This document shows, piece by piece, positions 17,048 through 24,720 of a stretch of DNA of 64,000 bases. The notes beneath the pieces were generated by a model. The model ran no database searches. It had not been told where the DNA came from and was given only the letters and a program-made list of their open reading frames with translations. The DNA is from Methylobacterium sp. UNC378MF (GTDB lineage Bacteria; Pseudomonadota; Alphaproteobacteria; Rhizobiales; Beijerinckiaceae): NCBI RefSeq assembly GCF_900103195.1, contig NZ_FMWU01000003.1, positions 248,001-312,000 on the forward strand. The letters run 5' to 3'. The translations under genes were made by a program, and so were the position numbers. Every line of letters starts with the position of its first letter. The first letter of the stretch is position 1.

Positions 17048-17081
17048 CCCGAGATGTCGGAAAACTCTCCCGAGACCTCGG
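17048..17081. promoter_or_regulatory. Two palindromic operator-like sites 21 bp apart
   Basis: CCCGAGATGTCGG (17048-17060) and CCCGAGACCTCGG (17069-17081) share a CCGAG-N3-TCGG layout and start exactly 21 bp, two helical turns, apart. They lie 46 bp before the ATG at 17127. A partial third copy (CTCTCGGGAG) follows. The arrangement resembles a phage-type repressor operator pair. No repressor gene survives in the remnant. Confidence 0.4.
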
Positions 17082-17126
17082 ACAATCCGTCCGCGCTCTC
17101 GGGAGCCCCGCGGGGGGCATGGCCGC

Positions 17127-17420
17127 ATGACGACCCTCGAATGCGCCGCCCTGCTGCTCCAGGAGATCGCCGAGCCGCGGCCGGTCGGCGACAGCGTGAA
17201 GGCCGCCATCACCCGCGCGGCCAGGGCCGTGAAAGGCCGCGAACGTCTTCCTCGGCGACCGGGAGACACTCAGTTATGGGCGTGCCGAAGATCTCTGGCG
17301 GCGCGAGGCCCGGCGGATCGACGCCCACGAGCTCGACGCGATCCGGGCTGCCCACCGGGCCCGCGACCAGCGCCGCGACCAAGCGCTTCGTGCGGAGCTT
17401 CGCGCGGCTGCGGTACTGGT
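17127..17420 (+). pseudogene. Frame-broken phage-type small protein gene
   Basis: From ATG 17127 the first frame reads MTTLECAALLLQEIAEPRPV and continues GDSVKAAITRAARAVKG. The coding sense then moves to the +1 frame near 17235: GDRETLSYGRAEDLWRREAR, then RIDAHELDAIRAAHRA. The two halves together resemble a small protein common in alphaproteobacterial prophages, so a frameshift is inferred. A third frame further on ends in a hydrophobic segment (RYWLGPGLGGAAVAFGG) that may be a separate relic. Confidence 0.5.
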
Positions 17421-17496
17421 TGGGGCCCGGTCTCGGCGGCGCTGCTGTGGCGTTCGGCGGGATCGTGCTGGTGAAGGTGGGGCTGGCGGGGCGGTG

Positions 17497-17944
17497 AGCC
17501 GGGCCGCCTGGTTCGAGAGGCTGTCCCGGCTTCGGATGGGATGCCTCTCGGTCCAGAGACTGCAACCGCGCCGCATCCCTGCGCGGAGACCGAACCTCGA
17601 TAGTCCTTCAGCGAGACCATCGTGAACCGCCCGGCTCCGGCCGCGGCGGTTTTTGGTGCCGGTGGCCCGCAGCTTGCGACAACCCGGCATTCCTCACAGG
17701 GATTCACTCAGCCCCGCCGGCACCGCCGCGCGGGGCCTTTTAGTAACAGCCTGCCGCTCGGCGGTGGGATCGGCGTTGCCGGCTCCCTATCAATCGATCC
17801 CGGCACGGCCGCGGGCGTAACTCGGAACCTCGGCAACCAGATCCACGACAACAACGGTCCCCCCGGCAGCCTCACGAAAGTCGGTGACGGTACGCGCCGC
17901 TGTGCAAGCGCCTGATCCGACGCTCTGGCGCATCGGCCGAGCCG
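17497..17944. other. Non-coding stretch inside the element remnant
   Basis: Between the broken phage gene and the 111-aa ORF there is no convincing reading frame. It holds one good intrinsic terminator (17711-17741) and otherwise mixed sequence without recognisable sites. Confidence 0.4.
17711..17741 (+). terminator. Intrinsic terminator within the element
   Basis: GCCCCGC (17711-17717) pairs with GCGGGGC (17730-17736) and is followed by CTTTTAG. This is one of few hairpins in the window with a T-run, and it would end rightward transcription from the remnant genes. Confidence 0.55.
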
Positions 17945-18280
17945 ATGGGGTTCGGCACCGTGCGGGCGTGGCTTGACCGGTGCGATGGTACCCGCGTGGC
18001 AGGGTGGGCGCAGGATAGGGCGGACCCTGACGCCACTGTGTGCCTGGACATCGTGGTTGACGGTCGGATCGTGGCGATGACCGTGGCCGCATTGTACCGG
18101 GCCGACATTGCGGCCTTGGGGGTAGGCGACGGCCGCCACGGCTTCGACCTCGGCTTGGCGACTCCCTTGGCCCCGGGCGCGCCACACGTGGTCGAGGTGC
18201 GCAGGTCGGTCGACGATGCGGTGATCTGCGCGATAACAACAGACGCAGCAGGCCTGTGGACGCCGTTGTTGGCGGCGTGA
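17945..18280 (+). CDS. Small GWA-type beta-domain protein (111 aa), orphan in the element
   Basis: MGFGTVRAWLDRCDGTRVAG then WAQDRADPDATVCLDIVVDG: a single domain with the G-x-V-x-GWA-D/P-x3-P pattern and a later LYRADIAALGVGDGRHGFDL segment. This domain occurs fused to glycosyltransferases and Hint-domain proteins in Methylobacterium and Acetobacteraceae, where it looks like a beta-sandwich. Here it stands alone, so it may be a fragment of a larger protein or a free domain. Function is unknown. Confidence 0.5.
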   Translation: MGFGTVRAWLDRCDGTRVAGWAQDRADPDATVCLDIVVDGRIVAMTVAALYRADIAALGVGDGRHGFDLGLATPLAPGAPHVVEVRRSVDDAVICAITTDAAGLWTPLLAA

Positions 18281-18473
18281 TCGGCGCGTCCGCTCCGCTA
18301 CGACAGGGGCAACGACATCATCGCCTGCCGCGCGGGTGACGGAACGGACCTATCCGGCTCGCCCTACCTGTTGGAGCCGGCGGTCAGGCTCGTCCGGCGG
18401 CCGTAGCCCGGCACCCACCTGTGGGGCATTCATTTGCCGAGGCAGCGATGCACTCCGCGCCGGATCCAAGCTC

Positions 18474-18749
18474 ATGCCCTACACGATCGAGGTCTGGGAC
18501 CGGATCGGCGGCGAGCTCGAGCTGCACCTGGCCACGGTCTACCCGCTGCCCATGGCGATCGCGGCGTTCGAGGCAGCCTGCCTGGAAAGGCCGACGAACA
18601 AGGTCACGCTTCGGGATCGGGCTCGGATCGTGCGGAAGCAAGAGGCGACGCCACGGAGCAACGGCGAGGCCCTGGCCGCCGCGCGCCGGTCGAAGGTCCG
18701 GGTTTCGCGATCGATCTTACCGTCTCTTTTGACGACGATCTGGGCGTGA
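18474..18749 (+). CDS. Small conserved protein (91 aa), probably run-on at its C-terminus
   Basis: From ATG 18474 the product begins MPYTIEVWDRIGGELELHLA and continues with TVYPLPMAIAAFEAACLERP and KVTLRDRARIVRK. To my recollection this resembles short hypothetical proteins common in Methylobacterium. The last 30 or so residues (arginine/serine-rich) overlap the antisense integrase remnant and are probably read-through. Function unknown. Confidence 0.5.
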   Translation: MPYTIEVWDRIGGELELHLATVYPLPMAIAAFEAACLERPTNKVTLRDRARIVRKQEATPRSNGEALAAARRSKVRVSRSILPSLLTTIWA

Positions 18750-18794
18750 TACCCCGTCGTCCCGTTCTTCCGCGCGCTCGACGATGGCCCCCAT
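18668..18794 (-). pseudogene. Decayed N-terminus of a tyrosine integrase
   Basis: The minus strand from ATG 18794 reads MGAIVERA, then after a one-base shift continues KNGTTGYHAQIVVKRDGK and RETRTFDRRAAARA. This is the arm-type DNA-binding N-terminus of phage or ICE integrases (usual form: M-G-x-I-x-x-R...K-x-G-T-x-GY-x-AQI...TFDRRxAA). Homology ends there and the catalytic domain is missing. It sits 160 bp from dusA, the position expected for the integrase of a dusA-targeting element. Confidence 0.65.
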
Positions 18795-18929
18795 CGCGCT
18801 CCCCCGTGGCGGTACAGCACGGGGTCGAGCAGGCACAGCAAAGCTGTACTACGAGCAATCCGACGCCCGATGAGGCACGCCGAGACCCGGCGAGGTACAG
18901 CACGAAAGCGACAGCAAGTGATTGCCGGA

Positions 18930-19937
18930 ATGGAAGAACCCAGAAATCTCAGTGGATGGCGCTTTTCCGTCGCCCCGATGATGGACTGGACGGACCGGCA
19001 TTGCCGCGCGTTCCACCGGTCCCTCTCGGCCCGCGCGCGGCTCTACACCGAGATGGTGACGACCGGCGCGGTGCTGCACGGGCCGCGCGAGCGACTGCTC
19101 GGCTTCGCGGCGGTCGAGCATCCGGTGGCGGTCCAGCTCGGCGGCTCGGACCCGGCCGAGCTGGCGCAGGCCGCCCGGATCGCCGCGGATCTCGGCTATG
19201 ACGAGGTCAACCTCAATGTCGGCTGCCCCTCGGACCGGGTGCAGGAAGGCCGCTTCGGCGCCTGCCTGATGCGCGAGCCGGCCCTCGTCGGCGATTGCGT
19301 GGCGGCCCTGAAGGCGGCGGTCGCCGTGCCGGTGACGGTGAAGTGCCGGATCGGCGTCGACGATCAGGATCCCGAGGCGGCGCTCGACACCCTGGCCGAC
19401 GCCGTAGTCGCGGCGGGCGTTGACGGGCTGATCGTCCACGCCCGCAAGGCCTGGCTCCAGGGGCTCTCGCCCAAGGAGAACCGGGACGTGCCGCCCCTCG
19501 ATTATGGCCGGGCGGCGCGGCTGAAGCAGCGGCTTCCCGGGCTGCCGATCGCGGTCAATGGAGGCCTGCGCGATCTGGACGCCGCGCGGGCGCGGCTCGC
19601 CGAGGTCGACGGCGTGATGGTCGGCCGCGCCGCCTATACCGAGCCGGCGCTGCTGCTCGGCGTCGATCCCGACCTGTTCGGCGTGCCGGCCCCGGCCCCC
19701 GACGCCTTCGCGGCGGTGGCGGCGTTCGAGCCCTACATCGCCGCAGCCCTCGCCCGGGGTGAGCGCCTGCACGCGGTCACCCGGCACATGCTCGGGCTGT
19801 TCAACGGCCGGCCGGGGGCGCGGGCCTTCCGGCGCCACCTCTCGACCCACGGCATGCGCCCGGAGGCCGATCTTGCGACCCTGCGGGAGGCGGTGGCGCT
19901 GGTCTCCCGCGCCGCGCCCGAAGCCCGCGCGGCCTGA
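18930..19937 (+). CDS. dusA: tRNA-dihydrouridine(20/20a) synthase DusA
   Basis: A 335-residue FMN enzyme that reduces U20/U20a in the tRNA D-loop. Motifs are SVAPMMDWTDRHCRAFHR, the active-site NLNVGCPSDRVQEGRFGA (catalytic Cys), TVKCRIGVDDQD and VHARKAWLQGLSPKENR. The C-terminal part (GVPAPAPDAF onward) is the usual helical tRNA-binding domain. ATG 18930 begins MEEPRNLSGWRFS. Those first residues are supplied by the integrated element; the native start is the displaced copy at 16481. An upstream in-frame start at 18870 is possible. Confidence 0.92.
   Translation: MEEPRNLSGWRFSVAPMMDWTDRHCRAFHRSLSARARLYTEMVTTGAVLHGPRERLLGFAAVEHPVAVQLGGSDPAELAQAARIAADLGYDEVNLNVGCPSDRVQEGRFGACLMREPALVGDCVAALKAAVAVPVTVKCRIGVDDQDPEAALDTLADAVVAAGVDGLIVHARKAWLQGLSPKENRDVPPLDYGRAARLKQRLPGLPIAVNGGLRDLDAARARLAEVDGVMVGRAAYTEPALLLGVDPDLFGVPAPAPDAFAAVAAFEPYIAAALARGERLHAVTRHMLGLFNGRPGARAFRRHLSTHGMRPEADLATLREAVALVSRAAPEARAA
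18954..18995 (+). repeat. Right direct repeat (att-like) inside intact dusA
   Basis: Partner of 16514-16555, with 41 of 42 bases identical. It encodes GWRFSVAPMMDWTD of functional dusA, so crossover within it leaves the reading frame intact. Confidence 0.75.
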
Positions 19938-19949
19938 ATGGCAGACCGG

Positions 19950-20642
19950 TCAGGGCCGGCGCAGGATCAGGCGGTCGCCCCGGACCTCGTAGCCGGAGAG
20001 CCGCGACAGGAAGGTCTGACCGAGGAGATTCGCCGACAATGCGCCCGGCTTGGCCACCATGGCGTTCACCCGCCGCTCGGTGATCGTCCCGACGCTCAGC
20101 GAGTCGAGCTGGGTCGGCGCCGCGTAGGTGATGCCGTTGGCGGTGGAGACGCGGGCGGTGAAATCGGCGGGCGCGGGCGTGAGCCCCAGGGCCGCAGCGT
20201 TCTCGGCGGTGAGCACGACGCTGCTCGCCCCGGTGTCGAACAGGAAGGGCTGCACCCGGCCGTTCACCTCGGCGTCGACCCGGAAATCGCCGTCCGCCCG
20301 CCTTGTGACGGTGACCGAGCCGTCGCCGCTCGAGGTCGCGCTCCCCGGCCGGAGATCGCCGAGCACCCGGGCGCCGACGTCCTGGATCCGGTCGCGGTAG
20401 CTGTAGCCGATGACCAGGGCGAGGCCGATCAGCGCCCAGGCCAGGAGTGCCTGCAGGTTCGCGCCGGGCCGGGCCGTGAATTGCCGCCAGAACCCGGCCA
20501 CCACCAGGAGCAGGATTGTGCCGGTCCAGGCGAGGTTCGCCAATTGGTCGGGCCCGATCACGCCGCCGACGCTGTCGCTGCCGTCGCCGAGGACCAGGGC
20601 GACGAGAACCAGGGCGAGGGCCGCGAGGCCGAGATAGATCAT
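19950..20642 (-). CDS. Membrane-anchored clan AA aspartic protease (TIGR02281-like)
   Basis: A 230-residue protein with three N-terminal hydrophobic helices (about 1-19, 36-52, 64-82). A retropepsin-like domain (about 108-228) carries the active-site motif FLFDTGASSVVLT. Such single-domain proteases probably act as dimers facing the periplasm; substrates are unknown. Its ATG overlaps the TGA of the DUF1289 gene (ATGA, 4 nt), so the two are translationally coupled. It converges with dusA. Confidence 0.85.
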   Translation of the reverse strand: MIYLGLAALALVLVALVLGDGSDSVGGVIGPDQLANLAWTGTILLLVVAGFWRQFTARPGANLQALLAWALIGLALVIGYSYRDRIQDVGARVLGDLRPGSATSSGDGSVTVTRRADGDFRVDAEVNGRVQPFLFDTGASSVVLTAENAAALGLTPAPADFTARVSTANGITYAAPTQLDSLSVGTITERRVNAMVAKPGALSANLLGQTFLSRLSGYEVRGDRLILRRP

Positions 20643-20851
20643 GACGGCAGCGGCGCTTCCAGGAGTGTGAGGCCGGCGGTGCGCATCCGGGCCGCGAGCC
20701 CCGCCATCACGGCGCGGCGCTGCGCCTCCGACAGCGCGCCCCAGGCGGCGATCTCGTCGCGGGTCCGCCCGCAGCCGCCGCACAGGCCGGTCGCCGCGTC
20801 GAGGACGCAGACCTTGGTGCAGGGCGAGGCGGGTTTCGGCGCGGGCGGCAT
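20639..20851 (-). CDS. DUF1289 small cysteine-motif protein
   Basis: A 70-residue protein with the DUF1289 pattern SPCTKVCVLDAATGLCGGCG-RT, four cysteines that could bind a metal, followed by WGALSEAQRRAVMAGLAARM. AAGGA lies 5 nt before ATG 20851. It shares a 4-nt overlap with the aspartic protease gene downstream. Function of the family is unknown. Confidence 0.85.
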   Translation of the reverse strand: MPPAPKPASPCTKVCVLDAATGLCGGCGRTRDEIAAWGALSEAQRRAVMAGLAARMRTAGLTLLEAPLPS

Positions 20852-20903
20852 CGGTGATCCTTGGCCGGGGGATCGTGGCCGGGTCAAGACGCGGCGGGAT
20901 CTG

Positions 20904-21752
20904 TCAGTCCGCCACGCCCGCCGTCGCCGCCACCAGGGCCAGCAGGGCGGCGATCTCCGCGGCCTGCTGGCAGGCGCCGATGACGTCGCCGGTCTGGCCG
21001 CCGATCTTGGCGCGCGCCAGCCGGGTGAGGCCCAGAGTCGCGAGGCCGGCGCACAGGATCATCAGCGCGACCCCGCCGGGCGGCAGGCCGAGCGGCACGG
21101 CGCCGAGCGCCAGGACCGCGCCCAGACCGAGGGCGGTGGCGAGGCTCGCCCGGTCCGGGCGGCCGACCGAGGCGGAGAGGCCGCCCGGCCGCGCCGGCGC
21201 CAGCAGCACCATCGGGGCGAGGGCGGCGATCCGCGACAGGGCGGCCGACAGGATCAGACCGGTGGCGGCGGCGTAGCCGGTCCGGTCGAGAAGCGTCGCC
21301 AGGGCGCCGATCCGCAGGGCCAGCGCCAGGACCAGCGCCGCGCCCCCATAGGCGCCGATCCGGCTGTCGCGCATGATCTCCAGGCGGCGCTCCCGCGTGG
21401 TGCCGCCGCCGAACCCGTCGGCGACGTCGGCGAACCCGTCCTCGTGCAGCGCCCCCGTGGCCACCACCAGGATCGCCACCGCGAGCGTCGCGGCCAGGAA
21501 CGGCCCGAGCCGGATGGTCCAGGCGGCCACCAGCACCAGGGCGGCCGGCAGCGCGAGGATCAGGCCGGCCAGCGGCAGCATCCGCGGCAGGGTGGTGAAG
21601 TCGGGGCTCCGGTGCGGGTCCGGCTCGCCGGGCAGTTGCGGCACCGGCAGGCGGGAGTAGAAGCGCAGGCACCCGGCGAGGTCGTAGAGGGCGCCGCGCC
21701 CGGGCCAGTCGGCCTCACCGCCGGTCTGCCTGTCCATCGCGGTCTCTCGCAT
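20904..21752 (-). CDS. cobS: Adenosylcobinamide-GDP ribazoletransferase (cobalamin synthase)
   Basis: CobS joins adenosylcobinamide-GDP and alpha-ribazole in the last steps of vitamin B12 assembly, in the inner membrane. The product (up to 282 residues) has FYSRLPVP near its start, the conserved GALHEDGFADVADGFGGG motif and DSRIGAYGGAALVLAL, with several membrane helices. ATG 21752 or 21737 are both possible starts. It is divergent from cobT by about 70 nt, so the two genes of the lower-ligand branch share a control region. No cobalamin riboswitch is recognisable in that short gap. Confidence 0.92.
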   Translation of the reverse strand: MRETAMDRQTGGEADWPGRGALYDLAGCLRFYSRLPVPQLPGEPDPHRSPDFTTLPRMLPLAGLILALPAALVLVAAWTIRLGPFLAATLAVAILVVATGALHEDGFADVADGFGGGTTRERRLEIMRDSRIGAYGGAALVLALALRIGALATLLDRTGYAAATGLILSAALSRIAALAPMVLLAPARPGGLSASVGRPDRASLATALGLGAVLALGAVPLGLPPGGVALMILCAGLATLGLTRLARAKIGGQTGDVIGACQQAAEIAALLALVAATAGVAD

Positions 21753-21823
21753 CCGCCCGCCACCGCGCGCCGGTCCAGTATAATCTCCCCGTCCGGGGGC
21801 GCCCACAGGAAATCATCGCCGCC

Positions 21824-22864
21824 ATGACCGACCCGATGACCGCCCCCGAACCCGGCCCCTTCGACGACATCCGCAACCTGCTGAAGGCGATGCCGGGCCC
21901 CGACACGGAGGCGCAGGCCGCCGTCGCGGCCCGGGACGCGACCCTGACGAAGCCCGCGGGCTCTCTCGGACGGCTGGAGAGCCTCGTGTCCTGGCTGGCG
22001 GCGTGGCAGGGCAAGGCACCGCCGAGCTTCGACCGGCCGCTGGTCTGCGTCTTCGCCGGCAGCCACGGGGTCACGCGCCGGGGCGTCTCGGCCTTCCCCG
22101 ATGCGGTCAACCGGCAGATGCTCGACAATTTCGCCGCCGGCGGCGGGGCGATCAACCAGATCTGCGCCGCCTACGGGCTCGGCTTCAAGGTGTTCGACCT
22201 CGCCCTCGACATGCCCACCGGCGACATCACGGAGGGGCCGGCCCTCGACGAGCGCGCCACGGTCGCCACCATGGCGTTCGGCATGGAGGCGGTGGCCGCC
22301 GGCACCGACTGCCTCGGCATCGGCGAGATGGGCATCGGCAACACCACGGTGGCGGCCGCCCTCTACGCCGCCTTGTTCGGCGGCGACCCCGCCCACTGGG
22401 TCGGGCGCGGCACGGGCGTGGACGGGGACGGCCTGTCCCGCAAGGTCGCCGCCGTGGAGGCGGCGCTCGCGCACCATGCCGGCCACCTCGGAGACCCGCT
22501 CCAGGTCCTGGCGCGCCTGGGCGGCCGTGAGATCGCCGCCATGGCGGGGGCAATCCTGGCGGCCCGGCTGCAGCGCATTCCGGTGGTGATCGACGGCTAC
22601 GTGGCGACCGCCGCGGCCGCCGTGCTGCACGCCGCCGATCCGAGCGCCCTCGACCATTGCCTGGCCGGCCACGTCTCGGCGGAGGGCGTCCACGCCGAGG
22701 TTCTGGAGCGGCTCGGGCTGGTGCCGCTGCTGGCGCTCGGCATGCGCCTCGGCGAGGCCTCGGGCGCCGGGATGGCGATGGGCCTGCTCAAGGGCGCGCT
22801 CGCCTGCCACACCGGCATGGCGACCTTCGCGCAGGCCGGGGTGTCCGAGAAGGGCGCGGGCTGA
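21824..22864 (+). CDS. cobT: Nicotinate-nucleotide:dimethylbenzimidazole phosphoribosyltransferase
   Basis: CobT makes alpha-ribazole phosphate from DMB and nicotinate mononucleotide, providing the lower ligand for the CobS reaction. The 346-residue product shows LTKPAGSLGRLESL, FAGSHGVTRRGVSAFP, GEMGIGNTTVAAAL and the C-terminal MRLGEASGAGMAMGLL with the catalytic glutamate. A second ATG at codon 5 is possible. An extragenic palindrome follows 26 nt after the stop. Confidence 0.93.
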   Translation: MTDPMTAPEPGPFDDIRNLLKAMPGPDTEAQAAVAARDATLTKPAGSLGRLESLVSWLAAWQGKAPPSFDRPLVCVFAGSHGVTRRGVSAFPDAVNRQMLDNFAAGGGAINQICAAYGLGFKVFDLALDMPTGDITEGPALDERATVATMAFGMEAVAAGTDCLGIGEMGIGNTTVAAALYAALFGGDPAHWVGRGTGVDGDGLSRKVAAVEAALAHHAGHLGDPLQVLARLGGREIAAMAGAILAARLQRIPVVIDGYVATAAAAVLHAADPSALDHCLAGHVSAEGVHAEVLERLGLVPLLALGMRLGEASGAGMAMGLLKGALACHTGMATFAQAGVSEKGAG

Positions 22865-22889
22865 AGCCGCGCGGGCACCTGCGCCCTCG

Positions 22890-22979
22890 CGTCTTTGCGA
22901 GCGGAGCGAAGCAATCCAGCGGCGCCACGCCCATCAGCGGCCCGCTGCCCTGGGTTGCTTCGCTGCGCTCGCAAAGACG
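22890..22979. repeat. Extragenic palindrome, family A
   Basis: Arms CGTCTTTGCGAGCG (from 22890) plus GAGCGAAGCAATCCAG, and the complementary CTGGGTTGCTTCGCT plus GCGCTCGCAAAGACG (to 22979), enclose a GC-rich centre. A diverged copy lies at 60297-60384. To my knowledge GCGAGCGAAGC-AATCC palindromes are dispersed repeats of Rhizobiales genomes. Confidence 0.75.
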
Positions 22980-23003
22980 AACCTTCCTCGGGAGCGCCCG
23001 GAC

Positions 23004-24599
23004 TCAGGCGGTCTTCTCGATGTTCCAGAAGAACTGCACGGGCGCCATCACCATGCCCTTGAGCTTCGAACTCACGGCCATCGGCTGCTGCACGAGGCCT
23101 GCCGGGGCGTACGGCACGACCTCGAAGGCCCGCTCCTCGATGCGGGCGGCGAGCGCCTTCTGCTGCGCCTCGTCGCTCGTGGCGATCCACTCGCCGCGCA
23201 GCGATTCCAGCGTCGGATCGTCGGGCCAGCCGAACCACGCGGCCTGACCGTTGGCCCGGATCAGCGGGTGGAGCGCCGGGTTCAGCACATCCGCGCCCGA
23301 CCAGAGCGTGTGGAACAGCGACCATCCGCCGGCATCGACCGGCCCGCGATTGCCGCGGCGGGCGATGAAGCTGCCCCAGTCGGTGGAGACCAGATCGACG
23401 TTCATCCCGAGCTGCTTGAGCAGGTCCTGGGTCACCAGCGACTGGTTGTAGGCGATCGGCTGGTCGGCTGGGGCCAGCAGCACCACCCGCTCGCCCTTGT
23501 AGCCGGCCTTGGACAGCATCGCCTTGGCCTTGGCGAGATCCGCCTGCATGGCGGCGGCCCCGCCGGCGCCGGTCGACATCGGCGAGCCCGGCGTGAAGAA
23601 GGTCTTGGCCTCCTGGTAATATTCCGGGCTGCCGACCACCGCCTGCATGTAGTCGTCCTGCTTCATGGCCATCATTACGGCCCGGCGGATCTCGGGATTG
23701 TTGAACGGCGGCTGCGTGTGGTTGAACCGCATCAGCAGGATCAGCCCGAGCGGCACGTTGCGGATCTCGATCCCCGGCTTGCCCTTGAGGACCGGGATCA
23801 GGTCGATCGCCGGCTGCTCGTACCAGTCGACCGCCCCCTGGATCATCGCGCCGACCGCCGCCGAGGCCTCGGTGATGGCCAGCCACTCGATCCGGTCGAC
23901 CTTGGCGACCTTGCCGCCGGCCGCCCAGGAGGGTGCCTCCTCGCGGGGCCGGTAGCCGGCATGGCGCGTGTAGATCGCGTTCTGGCCGGGGATCCATTCC
24001 CGCGCCTCGAAGCGCCAGGGCCCGGAGCCGGTGGCGTCGGCGATCGGCTTGGAGGCATCCTGCAGGGCGATGCGCTCCGGCATGATGAAGGGCACGTTGG
24101 AGGACAGCTTGCCGAGGGCCGCCGGGAGCAGGGGGAACGGCTTCTTCAACGTGATGGTGAAGGTCCGCGCATCCTCCTGGCCGTACGCCTCCACGAACCC
24201 CGCCAGGGTCTGGCCGAAGGCGTCCCGCTTGGACCAGCGCGCGATGGACGCGATGCAGTCCTTGGCCTCGACGGGGGAGCCGTCGTGGAAGGTGAGTCCG
24301 TCGCGGAGATGGAAGGTCCAGCGCAGGCCGTCGGGCGCGGTCTGCCAGTCGCTGACCATCTGAGGCTGGATCCGGAAATGCTCGTCTGTGGCGAACAACG
24401 TGTCGTAGACCAGATAGCCGTGGTTGCGGATGACGTAGCTCGTGGCGACGATCGGATCGAGGGACGGCAGGGGCGTCGAGGGGATGAAGCGCAGCACGCT
24501 GCCGCCACCGGGCTGGGCCCGGGCGAGGTACGGGCGGCCGATGCTGGCGGCGGCCGCGCAGGCGGTCCCGGCCAGAAGCTGGCGACGGTGAAGCGTCAT
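23004..24599 (-). CDS. ABC transporter substrate-binding protein (DppA/SBP_bac_5 family)
   Basis: A 531-residue periplasmic solute-binding protein. MTLHRRQLLAGTACAAAASI is a twin-arginine-type signal. The SBP_bac_5 core is seen in SLDPIVATSYVIRNHGYLVYD, WTFHLRDGLTFHDGSPVEAK and RFNHTQPPFNNPEIRRAVM. ATG 24599 (GAGGGG 8 nt upstream) is chosen over the TTG at 24608. No permease or ATPase gene is adjacent. It is divergent from gntR, and a site identical to the one at the gntR 3' end lies 44 bp upstream. Peptides or related amino-acid derivatives are the usual ligands. Confidence 0.88.
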   Translation of the reverse strand: MTLHRRQLLAGTACAAAASIGRPYLARAQPGGGSVLRFIPSTPLPSLDPIVATSYVIRNHGYLVYDTLFATDEHFRIQPQMVSDWQTAPDGLRWTFHLRDGLTFHDGSPVEAKDCIASIARWSKRDAFGQTLAGFVEAYGQEDARTFTITLKKPFPLLPAALGKLSSNVPFIMPERIALQDASKPIADATGSGPWRFEAREWIPGQNAIYTRHAGYRPREEAPSWAAGGKVAKVDRIEWLAITEASAAVGAMIQGAVDWYEQPAIDLIPVLKGKPGIEIRNVPLGLILLMRFNHTQPPFNNPEIRRAVMMAMKQDDYMQAVVGSPEYYQEAKTFFTPGSPMSTGAGGAAAMQADLAKAKAMLSKAGYKGERVVLLAPADQPIAYNQSLVTQDLLKQLGMNVDLVSTDWGSFIARRGNRGPVDAGGWSLFHTLWSGADVLNPALHPLIRANGQAAWFGWPDDPTLESLRGEWIATSDEAQQKALAARIEERAFEVVPYAPAGLVQQPMAVSSKLKGMVMAPVQFFWNIEKTA

Positions 24600-24642
24600 C
24601 GCGGGCAACCCCTCTGCTATACAGGGCCCCCGAGGCCCGCTG

Positions 24643-24655
24643 GATTTTATACAAT
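24643..24655. promoter_or_regulatory. Putative GntR operator between the SBP gene and gntR
   Basis: GATTTTATACAAT is the exact inverse complement of 25390-25402. It is an AT-rich island in a GC-rich context, 44 bp before the SBP start. Occurring twice around the FadR-type regulator gene, it is the best candidate for that regulator's binding site. Confidence 0.6.
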
Positions 24656-24720
24656 TTCAACACCGGGGCCTCGCCGTCAAGGGCCTCGACCACGACCGGG
24701 TCCGACGGTGGAGCGCGACG

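Larger units (their letters stand above)
16514..18995. mobile_element. Remnant of an integrative element inserted in the 5' end of dusA
   Basis: About 2.4 kb bounded by a 42-bp direct repeat of dusA coding sequence. Inside are a decayed tyrosine-integrase N-terminus next to intact dusA, a frame-broken phage-type gene, a pair of palindromic operator-like sites, a terminator and three small orphan ORFs. The right copy continues into functional dusA, whose start codon and first residues now come from the element. Known dusA-specific elements place their integrase beside dusA, as here. The short length and broken genes suggest a deletion derivative that can no longer move. Confidence 0.72.

Noticed and set aside
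21753..21823. Cobalamin riboswitch between cobS and cobT
   Set aside because: The gap is only about 70 nt and lacks the B12-box pattern.
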